A stretch of DNA of 64,000 bases, taken from assembly GCA_030617815.1 (NCBI GenBank), contig JAUWUS010000001.1:16283-80282 (forward strand). The letters are read 5' to 3'. Source of the DNA: Gammaproteobacteria bacterium (GTDB taxonomy: Bacteria; Pseudomonadota; Gammaproteobacteria; UBA6429; Thiohalophilaceae). This document shows, in pieces, positions 44,205 through 54,210 of this stretch. The notes beneath the pieces are model-generated. The model saw nothing but the letters and a program-made list of their open reading frames with translations. It did no database searches and was not told where the DNA came from. How positions within the stretch are numbered: position 1 is the first letter of the stretch; every line of letters starts with the position of its first letter. Position numbers and translations under genes: made by a program.

Positions 44205-45263
44205 ATGTCAATTCTCGATCTAACATTAATTATTCCGGCTTTAAATGAAGCATCTATTATTCTTGGTAATGTGGATGAATTAGCAGAATGGATGGATAAA
44301 AATCAATCTAATGTTAGTTATGAGATGTTAGTTATAGATGATGGCTCGACTGATGGTATGGGAGAGTTACTTGATGAAGCTTCTATAACTAGAAAATGGC
44401 TTAAAGTTGTACATCATTCGCGAAATATGGGACGTGGAAGTGGAGTTCGTAGTGGTTTTGACCATAGTTCCGGTCAGTATATTATTTGCCTTGATGCCGA
44501 TCTTTCTTATTCTCCAGATCATATCCCGATGTTACTTGAACCGTTACTAATGGGAGAAGCCGATATTACACTTGCATCTGCCCATCATCCTGAAGGTAAT
44601 ATTATTAACGTACCCTACCAACGCAAATTTTTATCCAAATGGGGAAACTGGCTTTTAGGTCAAGGTTTTGGTGGTAATTTTTACACTGTGACATGTATAG
44701 TTAGAGGCTTCACAAGAGAAGTGGTTGAGAGCTTGGAGCTGGTTAATGAAGGTAAAGAACTTCATTTAGAAATCATTCAAAAAGCGCTTTTAATGGGGTA
44801 TCGAATTAAAGAAATTCCATCCACTTTACATTGGCGTGATCGTAAACGTGGTCAAAATAAAAATCGTAAATTAATCCCGGAAATTGCTATTTTTAAAATG
44901 CGTAAGATTGTATTGTCGCATCTTATTTTTAATTACATTACAAACCCGGGAATCCTTTTACTTATCCCTATTTTGTCACTTCTTGCCGTGATATTCACTG
45001 GTGTAGTTATGCTCTTTGCTAGTTTCTTTACAAAACTTGGAGTTGAAGGCAACACATTTCTTCAGGTTTTACGGCAAACACTACTTGATGGACAACTTAC
45101 ATTTACCGTAGTCTTATTTGCATTTATTACATTAATGGTCTTCATAGTATTTTATTTCTTATCATCGCAGAGTAAACGTTATTTTGATGAGACATATACT
45201 TTGTTAATGCGTATTAATAAACGTATTAAGCATATTGAACATCAGCGAGACAATATCGACTAA
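44205..45263 (+). CDS. family 2 glycosyltransferase with C-terminal membrane helices
   Basis: 352 residues. A GT-A domain (about 1-235) has LIIPALNEASIILG, VIDDGSTDGM and the DXD-like DADLSYSPDHIPML. Two membrane helices follow (about 248-276 and 297-320). The plan resembles GtrB/DPM1-type enzymes that transfer a sugar to a polyprenyl phosphate, though the acceptor is not certain. It overlaps asnB by one base (TAATG). A gap of 80 AT-rich bases separates it from the acetyltransferase gene. Confidence 0.88.
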   Translation: MSILDLTLIIPALNEASIILGNVDELAEWMDKNQSNVSYEMLVIDDGSTDGMGELLDEASITRKWLKVVHHSRNMGRGSGVRSGFDHSSGQYIICLDADLSYSPDHIPMLLEPLLMGEADITLASAHHPEGNIINVPYQRKFLSKWGNWLLGQGFGGNFYTVTCIVRGFTREVVESLELVNEGKELHLEIIQKALLMGYRIKEIPSTLHWRDRKRGQNKNRKLIPEIAIFKMRKIVLSHLIFNYITNPGILLLIPILSLLAVIFTGVVMLFASFFTKLGVEGNTFLQVLRQTLLDGQLTFTVVLFAFITLMVFIVFYFLSSQSKRYFDETYTLLMRINKRIKHIEHQRDNID

Positions 45264-47125
45264 TGTGTGGGATAGCTGGTGTAATTGGCGCTCGGGCCAT
45301 TGGCCGTGTTAATAAAATGTTGCCATTGTTGGTTCATAGAGGCCCGGATGGGGAGGGTGTCTGGTCATATCAAAATAATATAGCGCTTGGCCATCGAAGA
45401 CTCGCTATTAATGATCTTAGTGACGCGGGTAAACAACCTATAGTATCGGTTAATAATGATGTAGCGATTGTTGTAAATGGTGAAATATATAACTATCCAG
45501 AGTTACGCAAAGAGTTAGAATTACGGGGCGCAGTATTTCGCTCTCATAGTGATAGTGAAGTTATTTTGCATGCCTGGCAACATTGGGATTGCGATTGTTT
45601 TAAGCGATTTAATGGGATGTTTGCTATTGCAATATATGACCGCGTTCAAAACTTACTATTACTTGCGCGTGATAGATTAGGAATAAAACCATTATATTAT
45701 AGTGAAACCAAAAATGAGCTGGTCTTTGCTAGTGAGATTCAATCACTATTAGCTGGTTTAGAGAAAAATACTTCAGAAATTGATCCTGTTGGGCTTAACC
45801 AATACTTAACATATCAAAATTATTTTGGAGAACGTACTTTACGCGAAGGAATAAAACTTCTAAGCCCTGGACATATATTAACTTTTAAGCTGGGAGGTTT
45901 TGCAAAAGTTAAATCTTATTGGTCGTTATCCTTTGATTCTGAAAATAAAAATATTGATTTTCCTACTTCTGTTGAGTTGTACAAAGATACAATGGAGTCT
46001 TCAGTTCGAAGACATTTACTAAGTGATGTTCCAGTAGCAAGTTATCTTAGCGCGGGTTTTGATTGTGCCACAGTGGCAAATAGAGCTGCTGCCATTGGCC
46101 TGCCCCCAATCAGCTTTACGGGAAAATTTAAGGAAGGTGGTTGGTACGATGAAACAAGTATGGCTAGAGTATTGGCAAGCCATAATGGTTCAGAACATGT
46201 TGCTGTTAGTATAAATAGTGATGATTTATCTCGAGTAATGGATAAATTGATTCGCACACTTGATGAGCCGCGTATGGGTATGGGATCTTTCCCTCAGTAT
46301 TGTGTGGCTGAACGAGTTGCTAAAACACATAAGGTGATATTGTCAGGGCATGGCGGTGATGAACTTTTTAGTGGTTATCCAGTATTTAAGTTTGTCCAGT
46401 TCATGTGCAGTTTAAAAAACAAGCCCTTTAATGCAATAAAACAACTTACAGCATTCAGCATTACTGAGTTACCTCATATAGCATATTTTGGTTTATCTTT
46501 ATTTAAGCCCAGAGCATATCGCCAGTTTTTACCTGTGTTAAATAGCGCAACAGTATTGCAACACGGCCTTAGGCCTGAATGGGCTGAGCTGATTCGTCAA
46601 AAGGTGGTGGATGATGAATTACTTGCGTTAGATGGTGCATGCAGTAATCAAATGCAAGTTCTATATAGCCATTATATTCAAGCATATCTAAATGGTTTAT
46701 TGGTTGTTGAAGATAAGATATCTATGGCTCATTCATTAGAAACTCGTACCCCCATGCTAGACAATGCCATGCTAGACCTGAGTTTATTATTGCCGCAACA
46801 TGTAAAACTTTACCAGGGGAATCTTAAAGCTGTCATTAAAGAAGGTGGACGAGATTGGTTGCCTGAATCTTTGTATCAACATCCAAAAAGGGGATTCCCA
46901 ACACCATTACGTTTTTGGTTAAGGGGGCCATTAAAAGAATGGTTCATAGAAAGATTAACAGGTGACAGTAGTGGTCTTAAAAAATTATTTAGAGAGGACT
47001 GGCTTAAGAATACATGCCAAACTTTTTTAACATCACCAAAACAGAAGATACGTGCTTTGGATGAAATTCAGAGTCATCGTATGTGGCAGTTGCTTAGTTT
47101 GGAAAGTTGGTTGAGACAAATATGA
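45263..47125 (+). CDS. asnB: asparagine synthase-type glutamine amidotransferase
   Basis: 620 residues of the AsnB family. The N-terminal glutaminase starts MCGIAGVIG with Cys as nucleophile and has HRGPDGEGVW and NGEIYNY. The synthase domain has the ATP-pyrophosphatase loop SYLSAGFDCA and GHGGDELFSGYP. In polysaccharide clusters such proteins are thought to amidate uronic acids or other sugar acids rather than make free asparagine. Note SAGFD where SGGXD is usual, so the synthase site deviates at one glycine. It is coupled to the genes on both sides. Confidence 0.9.
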   Translation: MCGIAGVIGARAIGRVNKMLPLLVHRGPDGEGVWSYQNNIALGHRRLAINDLSDAGKQPIVSVNNDVAIVVNGEIYNYPELRKELELRGAVFRSHSDSEVILHAWQHWDCDCFKRFNGMFAIAIYDRVQNLLLLARDRLGIKPLYYSETKNELVFASEIQSLLAGLEKNTSEIDPVGLNQYLTYQNYFGERTLREGIKLLSPGHILTFKLGGFAKVKSYWSLSFDSENKNIDFPTSVELYKDTMESSVRRHLLSDVPVASYLSAGFDCATVANRAAAIGLPPISFTGKFKEGGWYDETSMARVLASHNGSEHVAVSINSDDLSRVMDKLIRTLDEPRMGMGSFPQYCVAERVAKTHKVILSGHGGDELFSGYPVFKFVQFMCSLKNKPFNAIKQLTAFSITELPHIAYFGLSLFKPRAYRQFLPVLNSATVLQHGLRPEWAELIRQKVVDDELLALDGACSNQMQVLYSHYIQAYLNGLLVVEDKISMAHSLETRTPMLDNAMLDLSLLLPQHVKLYQGNLKAVIKEGGRDWLPESLYQHPKRGFPTPLRFWLRGPLKEWFIERLTGDSSGLKKLFREDWLKNTCQTFLTSPKQKIRALDEIQSHRMWQLLSLESWLRQI

Positions 47126-47238
47126 ACCTATACGGTTTTACGATAAGAGAATTATTTCATGTTTGGCTGAAAGTTTTATTCTATATAATAAATAAAGAAG
47201 CTTTAAATTATAAAGTGTTATTGGTAGATGTAGAGTGA
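47122..47238 (+). CDS. 38-codon ORF overlapping the asnB stop
   Basis: The ATG overlaps the asnB stop as ATGA, so the frame is placed for coupled translation. It encodes 38 residues (MNLYGFTIRELFHVWLKVLF and a short tail) with no recognisable family. It may be the remnant of a lost gene or simply noise in an AT-rich gap. Confidence 0.3.
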   Translation: MNLYGFTIRELFHVWLKVLFYIINKEALNYKVLLVDVE

Positions 47239-47245
47239 TTTAGCT

Positions 47246-48118
47246 ATGGAAGGGGAAATTTATGAAGAACTAATGTGTACATATTGTCGAGGAAGTTTAA
47301 GGGTAGAAAATTCTTTTCTGGTATGTGAGCAGGATAATAACCATAAATTTTATATTAAAAATGGAATTATATCTTTTGTTGGGAAACATGAGTTTGATCA
47401 ACATTGGGAGATGAATAGAGAAACGTCAATACCAGGAGCAAAAATAGAAGTTGCCAAGAAATTTTTAGAGCCACTTCATGGGGAGTTAGTACAAAATAAG
47501 AAAGTTTTAGATATTGGGTGCGGTGATGGCGTACATGCTGCAGTATTATCAGCAGATAAATATATAGATCTTAATATAAAATATATTGGCTTGGATGTGT
47601 CTATGACGGCATTGAGTATTGCTAAATATAGATCACCTAATGGATTGTATTTACATGCAGATGCGAGTCATATTCCTTTAATTAATGAAAGTATAGATAT
47701 AGTCCTGTCATATGGAGTAATTGCCTATACAAATGATCCTAAACAGACAATAAAGGAATTTGTTCGAGTCTTAAAACCAGGTGGTTTAATCGGTATTTGG
47801 GTTTATGTTAGGCCAAAGGGATTAAAAGGAATCATCTTTAATACAGTACGGAAAATTTCGAAATTTGGAGGCGTGTGGCTAACGCATAGAATTGCAGATT
47901 GTATTGTACCATTATTAGGGGCTCTTCCTGTAGCATCAAAAGTTAATTTAAGTAATGCAACCTGGCAACAGTGTAGAGAGGTTGTTCTTGTTAATATTTC
48001 CCCAACGAAATTGTCTTTACCAAAAAAAGAAACTGTTAAAAGTTGGATTCAAGAATCTGGACTTAAAATAATATCAGAAGATGAAGATCCTCTTATTACA
48101 ATATGGGCTAGAAAATGA
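47246..48118 (+). CDS. class I SAM methyltransferase with N-terminal zinc-ribbon-like segment
   Basis: 290 residues. The N-terminus (about 7-45, CTYCRGSLRVENSFLVCEQ) resembles the Trm112-like ribbon seen in many sugar-cluster methyltransferases. The SAM-binding motif is KVLDIGCGDGVHA near residue 86, followed by YIGLDVS, ADASHIP and a UbiE-like VRVLKPGGLIGIWVY. It probably methylates a sugar or its acceptor lipid, but the target is unknown. Its stop overlaps the start of the sulfotransferase gene by four bases (ATGA). Confidence 0.85.
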   Translation: MEGEIYEELMCTYCRGSLRVENSFLVCEQDNNHKFYIKNGIISFVGKHEFDQHWEMNRETSIPGAKIEVAKKFLEPLHGELVQNKKVLDIGCGDGVHAAVLSADKYIDLNIKYIGLDVSMTALSIAKYRSPNGLYLHADASHIPLINESIDIVLSYGVIAYTNDPKQTIKEFVRVLKPGGLIGIWVYVRPKGLKGIIFNTVRKISKFGGVWLTHRIADCIVPLLGALPVASKVNLSNATWQQCREVVLVNISPTKLSLPKKETVKSWIQESGLKIISEDEDPLITIWARK

Positions 48119-49041
48119 CGGTAATATTTAAGCACTTTAAACGTTTTAAAAGTGCTTGGGCGTCTGGTTTACCTTCTGCACGTTGGGCAATTATTAGAAA
48201 ATTAATAACTCCTGTAAGTAATATATTCGATATTCTACTTAGTGGTCTTCTCAGCTATAGAACTGGCAGGGGGAATAAAAATTGGATTATTTTATGTGGC
48301 TCACCTAGAAGTGGAAGTACCGTGATTTATCAGGTCTTGACGCGTGTTATTGACTGCAATTATGTAACAAACTTACATCAGGTGCTGCCTCGTACCGCTT
48401 CATTTTTTTTATTAAAGTATGGACGTTATTTTTCAATACCAAAAAACTTGACAAGTTACTATGGACACACTCAAGAGTGGTTGAATGTAAACGAAGGTAA
48501 TGAATTAATTCAATATTGGTTTAAGACGGATGATACTGAGGGTGTTAGAGAGCGAGTTTTAAAAACAATGGAATGGATTTCTTGTGGTTCAAATAAAGCA
48601 GTATTTATTAAAAATATTGGTTTGTATAACAGGCTTTATCAGTTACATAAAGCTGTACCTGAATTTATATTCGTAAGAATCGAAAGAGACAAACAGCAGG
48701 TTATAGAGTCTGAATTAAAAGGTTATTACGATTTGGGCTATTTTAATCCAATACCAGATGAATTGAAAAATACTGAAGTAATTGATCCTGTAGCTTTCGC
48801 AGTAGCTCAAGTTGAAAGCATTGAAAGAAAAATTGAGAGCGAATTAGATAGCGTGCCTGAAGAAAGAGTTGTTCACTGTTCATATGAAGGTTTTTGTGAA
48901 AATCCATTTTCTATAATAGAAAAATTAAAAAGCAAAATGAAATTGGATGTCTATCCAGATAGGTTAAAAGACAAGCTTGTTATTTCAGGGGGTGAAAAAG
49001 TGTCTCAAGAAGATAGAAGAAAAATAATGAGGATGTTGTGA
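48115..49041 (+). CDS. sulfotransferase family protein
   Basis: 308 residues with the PAPS phosphate-binding loop LCGSPRSGSTVIYQVLTR near residue 61 and the downstream FVRIERDKQQVIESE region that corresponds to the 3'-phosphate site. The protein therefore probably transfers sulfate from PAPS to the polymer or a linked lipid. The context suggests a sulfated polysaccharide. It overlaps its neighbours on both sides by four bases, so translation is coupled. The acceptor cannot be deduced. Confidence 0.85.
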   Translation: MTVIFKHFKRFKSAWASGLPSARWAIIRKLITPVSNIFDILLSGLLSYRTGRGNKNWIILCGSPRSGSTVIYQVLTRVIDCNYVTNLHQVLPRTASFFLLKYGRYFSIPKNLTSYYGHTQEWLNVNEGNELIQYWFKTDDTEGVRERVLKTMEWISCGSNKAVFIKNIGLYNRLYQLHKAVPEFIFVRIERDKQQVIESELKGYYDLGYFNPIPDELKNTEVIDPVAFAVAQVESIERKIESELDSVPEERVVHCSYEGFCENPFSIIEKLKSKMKLDVYPDRLKDKLVISGGEKVSQEDRRKIMRML

Positions 49042-50030
49042 GGTGTATGAGTTTTAATATGAGTCTGAAGGAAAGTGGTAACAAGATCTACCGATGGGTG
49101 TTGGCAATTATTTTTGCTGGCCTGGCCATAAGGTATATAGATTGGAACAGTGTTATAAGCTATGTGCAGACAAAACACCTTTTGGCTATCATATTAGTTC
49201 AGCCAATTCAGTTACTCATTTTATTGTTTTTAGCGAAAAGATTCGCTGTCTTGTCTGAAGGCATGCAGCATGGCAAGAGATTTTATTTTCGAGCTTATAT
49301 TCTTAGTGTTGGGTTAAACAGTTTTATACCAGGACGCCTTTCTGAAATAATTAAAATTTCATATATGAGAGAAAAATGTAAGTTGCCTAGCGCATACACA
49401 ATCTCGGGATTACTTCTTGAACGCGCTATCGATATTATTTTCCTTTGTGCCTTAATTTTATCCGGGGTTGGAATTATATGGGTTAATATAAATTTAATTC
49501 ATATCTCAGCTATATTAATTCTTGTTATATTTTTTTTAAGTCTGTTGCCAAAGATAGCTTTTTTTGTTTCTCATCGTATTAGCTATAATGAACAAAATAA
49601 AAAATATAAATATTTTTTTGATGTGGTCTCACAATTATCTAATAGAATAAAAAACAAAGAGTTCATGTTTGCAATTATTTTGAGCGTGGTGGTTTGGTTG
49701 CTTTCGTTTTTGTTGGTTTACCTTGTTCTCAAGGTGTTGCATGGCGCTGAAATCAACCTGTATGGCTCAATTATCATATTTTCATCTTTGACGCTGAGTC
49801 GAATAATTCCTGGTTTACCGGCTGGTGTAGGTATATTTGAAGCTGCAGTTATATTTTCGATGAATTACTTAGGTTTTGACACTTCAGAATCATTAGTAAC
49901 TGCTTTGACGTTACATACTAGTCAGTTGATTTTTGTAACCCTTGCGGCCTTATTGATAATGGGTAAAGACGGCACGGGTATTTTGTCTTTTATTAATCAA
50001 AAAGATCTTGAGCATGACAAATCAATATAA
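49038..50030 (+). CDS. UPF0104 / flippase-like-domain membrane protein
   Basis: 330 residues with about eight membrane helices. It belongs to the UPF0104 family (lysylphosphatidylglycerol synthetase TM region), visible in the N-terminal YIDW ... LLAIILVQPIQLL and FIPGRLSEIIKISYMRE, and in IIPGLPAGVGIFEAAVIFSM near the end. Members in sugar loci are often annotated as flippase-like, but the biochemical role is unsettled. GTG 49038 and ATG 49047 are both possible starts. It is coupled to the genes on both sides. Confidence 0.82.
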   Translation: MRCMSFNMSLKESGNKIYRWVLAIIFAGLAIRYIDWNSVISYVQTKHLLAIILVQPIQLLILLFLAKRFAVLSEGMQHGKRFYFRAYILSVGLNSFIPGRLSEIIKISYMREKCKLPSAYTISGLLLERAIDIIFLCALILSGVGIIWVNINLIHISAILILVIFFLSLLPKIAFFVSHRISYNEQNKKYKYFFDVVSQLSNRIKNKEFMFAIILSVVVWLLSFLLVYLVLKVLHGAEINLYGSIIIFSSLTLSRIIPGLPAGVGIFEAAVIFSMNYLGFDTSESLVTALTLHTSQLIFVTLAALLIMGKDGTGILSFINQKDLEHDKSI

Positions 50031-51954
50031 AATATCCAACTCTATGATTAGAATCGATCGACTTTGTCTGAAAATGATAAATTCATATTGGTTTATAGCG
50101 ATTTTTTTATTTTTTGTAGCTTCGGGATTCTGGTTTAGTCAAATACAAGTTTTAGAATTATTTTTAGCTAATGTTGGTTCCTCACCTTTGCATTTTGTTT
50201 ATAGCACTCTTGATCCCGTAGTTAGCGCATCTGATTGGCCTACTGGAACACGTAATTTAGGTAAATCACTTCCTATAAATATTTATAGTTGGTTTGGTCT
50301 TAATACTGACATTAATTTAATTAAGGTAATGAATGTCTATATTGCGATCGAGATTATAATTATGCTTGGAGCCTATGTTTATTTTTTTAAGGTTTGTAAT
50401 ACAGATAATACAATTGTATTAGCTATTATTTTCACGTTAATCGTCTCATTGACAGCTTTTCAAAATATGAACCTTGCAAGATTTGCTTATCCGTTTGTAT
50501 GGGGGCTTTATTACTCAGCTGCATCTGCACTTCGAATATTGGGTATAGCGCTGGTGTTTAAAAATAAGCCTTGGCCAGCGTCAATTGCGTTAGCTCTGAG
50601 CATGCTGGTTCATCCTCTTATTGGGTTGATTGGAGTAATTGCAGCATCAGCAGTGGTTGCTAGTAGAGGTTTGAGTGATTTAAAAAAATATCTTCTTCCG
50701 GCAGTTATCATGGTAGTCATAACTACAACATGGTTCCTGTTTAACTTTGGAGGAGATGAAATATCATCTGGAGCAATACCTGAAGAACATTGGTTTGCTC
50801 TGACTAAGATTTTTAATGCTCATTGGTATCCATCCTTTATTGGGGTATTTACATCATTATCTCAATACCATTTTCTTCCATTGTTAAGTTTGCTGTTAAT
50901 ATATTCTGTGGGGGGAATTTATAATAAAAAAAATAATTTTATTTTAAATAAAGAAATTAATGTGATTGTTGCAGTTCTATCAGTTGTTACTTTGTTTGGT
51001 CTTATTGTGAGTTATTTTGAGATAAATCCTTTTTTAGTTAAATTATCCTTGCACCGAGCAAGTGACCTTTTAGCAGTTGTCGTGTTTATCCCTGTTTTGC
51101 ATTATCTCTGGTCAGATATTTGTAGCACTGGAGTTGTTCGCAAAAGTCTTGCTCTGTTGTTACTTTTGTCACCAGTAATGTCATCAAAGTATCCTGGTTT
51201 TCCCGTCGTGTTATCATTGATATATACACTCCCTATGGTTATTAAATTAAACCAGGAAAAGTCTTTTGGTGCTCCAAGACTTGCTCTATTAGTATGGTTA
51301 ATTGTTTTATTTATTTTATTTAATCATATTGTCGAAGGCTATCCTGGAAATTACATATTTATTTCTGTGAGTTTATGGGTTATTCCATTTTTGTTATTAG
51401 TATTTTTATCAAAAAAATATTCTAATATTTATATTCTAATGATATTAGTTTGGGTTGGTATTTCTATTCCTGTATTAAATGCTGAACGAAATTTAAAATA
51501 TAAAAGAGAGCAAAATAAAGCCAAATATGACATGCAGTTATGGGCGCGAAATAATACAGCAAATGATGCTCTTTTTATGTTAGATCCGACAAGCTATGGA
51601 GGATGGAGAGACATATCGCATAGAGCTTCATTTGGAACGGTCAAGGAATGGCTACATAATGCATGGTTGTATGATTCAGATAGCAGACTTTATAAAGAAG
51701 GTCTTCGTCGTTTTTCGTTGCTTGATTTAAATCCAGAATCTTTTTACTCATTTAACACTAGAAATAAAGCATATAAATCTATTCGGCTATCAGCAAGGAT
51801 GAAATACTACAATGCAAATCATGAGTTTTTTAAAGTTCTAGCTGAACAAGAAAATATAGACTACTTTGTTTTTGAGTTAAAGTTTATGAAGAATAAAGAT
51901 TATAGTTTAAATTGTGTTTATAAAAACAATTACTATACTATATGTAAATTATAA
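50014..51954 (+). CDS. large multispanning membrane protein, GT-C-like or DUF6798-like
   Basis: 646 residues with about 11-12 membrane helices across residues 25-500 and a soluble C-terminal tail. The tail has WARNNTANDALFMLDP and GGWRDISHRASFGTVKEW, a pattern I associate with DUF6798-type proteins. These resemble membrane glycosyltransferases or O-antigen polymerases. I cannot confirm an activity. It is the best candidate for a polymerase or late-acting transferase in this locus because no obvious Wzy is present. The start ATG 50014 overlaps the previous gene. Confidence 0.7.
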   Translation: MTNQYKISNSMIRIDRLCLKMINSYWFIAIFLFFVASGFWFSQIQVLELFLANVGSSPLHFVYSTLDPVVSASDWPTGTRNLGKSLPINIYSWFGLNTDINLIKVMNVYIAIEIIIMLGAYVYFFKVCNTDNTIVLAIIFTLIVSLTAFQNMNLARFAYPFVWGLYYSAASALRILGIALVFKNKPWPASIALALSMLVHPLIGLIGVIAASAVVASRGLSDLKKYLLPAVIMVVITTTWFLFNFGGDEISSGAIPEEHWFALTKIFNAHWYPSFIGVFTSLSQYHFLPLLSLLLIYSVGGIYNKKNNFILNKEINVIVAVLSVVTLFGLIVSYFEINPFLVKLSLHRASDLLAVVVFIPVLHYLWSDICSTGVVRKSLALLLLLSPVMSSKYPGFPVVLSLIYTLPMVIKLNQEKSFGAPRLALLVWLIVLFILFNHIVEGYPGNYIFISVSLWVIPFLLLVFLSKKYSNIYILMILVWVGISIPVLNAERNLKYKREQNKAKYDMQLWARNNTANDALFMLDPTSYGGWRDISHRASFGTVKEWLHNAWLYDSDSRLYKEGLRRFSLLDLNPESFYSFNTRNKAYKSIRLSARMKYYNANHEFFKVLAEQENIDYFVFELKFMKNKDYSLNCVYKNNYYTICKL

Positions 51955-52034
51955 AAAACTAAGAGCGATTTGTAACGTATATAAATTTATATGTTTGTGT
52001 TATTTGATGTTAATCATGCCTGCTATCTATAATA

Positions 52035-53342
52035 ATGAATAAGAAAGATATTTTAACCCTCCTATTTAAAAAGTATTTTCCTTTAGGGAATTTTGAACAC
52101 GTTATTAGCTTGCCAATAATTACCAGTGAGTTGCCATTTAGTAATGATAATATTTCGATTGTTTTACCTGATTGGGCAAGCGATATTGGAATAGGTAACC
52201 CTTCTTGTATATTGGTTCCTAAATCATGTGTTGTTGATAATGTGAATTCACTACAGTGGGAAAATGTTGATTGGTGGCGAGCGTTATTTCATATGGTAAC
52301 TTGTCAGTCAGAATGTGAATATGAATCTAAGCATGGCTCAGTACATAGTTATGCTTCAAGACTACCAAAAGACTTTGACGAGCAGTGGGATTATGCGTGG
52401 GTTAACCGGATTGTTCTTTTTTTAAGGCGTTGGGCAGCAATTAAAGATGATAAGTCAGAAGAAGAACTGTTTGGTAAAAAACCTCCTGGAAAAATTTATT
52501 TAACACATGACGTCGATTATGTTAGTAAAACATTAGCATTACGATTTAAACAATCTGTTTTTTCACTTTATAATATTGTGAAGTCAATTTTTAGTGGTGA
52601 CTTGAAAGGTACATATACGAATTTTGGTAATCTATTTCGTTTTACATTCGGAGCTGGAAAATATTGGCAGTTTCAAAAAATAATGCATATGGAGGGGGAG
52701 TTTGATCTCACTAGTATATGGAATTTTTACGGTGGTGCAGGTGGTTTCAAACGATCATTCACCGAGCTAGTCCTTGATCCTGCATATCGTGTCAATGATG
52801 AAAAACTGAGCGAACAAATTCGAAATTTGAAGTCAATGGGACACTCGATTGGTTTGCATCAGGGGTTTTACAGCTGGCGCGATGCTAGACGTATGCTTAC
52901 TGAAAAAAAACGTGTAGAAAAATCATTAGGAAAAAATATTTATTCATGTCGTCAACATTGGCTTCGTTTTAGCTTTGCTAATACATGGAAGTCACAAGAA
53001 GCCGCAACTTTTCAGCTTGATACAACACTTGGATTTAATGAGCGTTCTGGTTTCAGAAATAGTGCTGCACTATTGTTACCTGCTTGGATAAATGCAGAGC
53101 AGCGCTTTAGTGAAACGCTTGAAACATTGCCAATGGTATTAATGGATTCACATCTATTTGATTATGGGCAAATGAATAGTGATGAGAGAAAAAAAATAAT
53201 TGATCATATTCTTGATGAAATAGATTTTGTCGGGGGCGAAGCAACAGTGATATGGCATCAGCGAGTTTTTCATAAAGATTATAACTGGGGTGAGGACTAT
53301 CGGTATTTACTTGAAGGTATAAAATCTCGTGGTTTATATTAA
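52035..53342 (+). CDS. polysaccharide deacetylase family protein
   Basis: 435 residues. The N-terminal part (about 1-140) is of unknown fold. The NodB-like domain starts at IYLTHDVDYVSKTL near residue 155, with the Asp-Asp metal pattern. Its second motif is MGHSIGLHQGFYSW near 275, and a late His occurs in VIWHQRVFH. Such proteins are frequent in O-antigen and exopolysaccharide loci and probably remove acetyl groups from the polymer or its lipid-linked unit. There is no signal peptide, so it should act in the cytoplasm. Confidence 0.82.
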   Translation: MNKKDILTLLFKKYFPLGNFEHVISLPIITSELPFSNDNISIVLPDWASDIGIGNPSCILVPKSCVVDNVNSLQWENVDWWRALFHMVTCQSECEYESKHGSVHSYASRLPKDFDEQWDYAWVNRIVLFLRRWAAIKDDKSEEELFGKKPPGKIYLTHDVDYVSKTLALRFKQSVFSLYNIVKSIFSGDLKGTYTNFGNLFRFTFGAGKYWQFQKIMHMEGEFDLTSIWNFYGGAGGFKRSFTELVLDPAYRVNDEKLSEQIRNLKSMGHSIGLHQGFYSWRDARRMLTEKKRVEKSLGKNIYSCRQHWLRFSFANTWKSQEAATFQLDTTLGFNERSGFRNSAALLLPAWINAEQRFSETLETLPMVLMDSHLFDYGQMNSDERKKIIDHILDEIDFVGGEATVIWHQRVFHKDYNWGEDYRYLLEGIKSRGLY

Positions 53343-53366
53343 TAAGAATTATTGTTAGGTAAACAT

Positions 53367-54191
53367 ATGCCAACTATAGATGATGTAAAAGGTTTCTGGG
53401 AAGAAAACCCGCTTTGGACTGGTGAAAGTAAATATAAAGTTGCTAGTAAAGAATTTTTTATTGAGCATGATAAAGTGTGTATTGAAGATTGTCAGGCAGG
53501 AAAATTCGATCTTAGGGCAATTCCTGAAGAAAAAAATCGCGATCGAGTACTTGATTTGGGATGTGGGATTGGCTTTTGGACTGTTCAATTATCAAAAAGA
53601 GGCTGTACTAATATTACAGCTGCAGATCTGACTGAAAAGGCTATTAAAATTGCTAAACTAAGATGTGAGATATTTGGTATAGAAGCTGAATTTTATCAGC
53701 AAAATGCAGAGAAAATGACATTCGAAAATAATTCATTTTCTCATGTGAATTGCCAGGGAGTCATTCACCATACTCCAGATACCAGGTCTTGTATTACCGA
53801 AATAAGCAGAGTGTTACGCAAAGGAGGTACGGCAAATATATCGGTATATTATAAAAATATTTTTTTAAGGTTATGGCCTTTTATAGGCTTCCTTGGTGTA
53901 ATCATGAAAAAGGCAGGATTCCGATTAAAAGGTCGAGGAAGAGACTCAATTTACGCCGAAGAAAATATTGAAGAAATCGTTAGGCTCTACGATGGGAGCG
54001 ATAATCCAATAGGCAAGGCATACAGTAAAACAGAATTCATTAGTATGTTATCGCCTTATTTCATTATAAACGAAACATATTTACATTTTTTTCCCTCACG
54101 AACATTACCTTTTAAATTGCCAACGTTTGTGAAACGTTTTCTTGATAAATACACAGGCTTTATGATTTACGCAAGCCTTACAAAAAAATAG
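53367..54191 (+). CDS. class I SAM methyltransferase
   Basis: From ATG 53367 it has 274 residues. The SAM motif RVLDLGCGIGFWTVQLSKRG lies near residue 62, with DLTEKAIKIAKLRC and the UbiE-like HVNCQGVIHHTPDTRSCITE after it. The C-terminal third is variable and hydrophobic. A TTG at 53352 would add five residues, but AGGT six bases before ATG 53367 favours the shorter form. It probably modifies a sugar in the repeat unit. Substrate unknown. Confidence 0.85.
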   Translation: MPTIDDVKGFWEENPLWTGESKYKVASKEFFIEHDKVCIEDCQAGKFDLRAIPEEKNRDRVLDLGCGIGFWTVQLSKRGCTNITAADLTEKAIKIAKLRCEIFGIEAEFYQQNAEKMTFENNSFSHVNCQGVIHHTPDTRSCITEISRVLRKGGTANISVYYKNIFLRLWPFIGFLGVIMKKAGFRLKGRGRDSIYAEENIEEIVRLYDGSDNPIGKAYSKTEFISMLSPYFIINETYLHFFPSRTLPFKLPTFVKRFLDKYTGFMIYASLTKK

Positions 54192-54210
54192 ATAAGAATT
54201 AGACAAATTT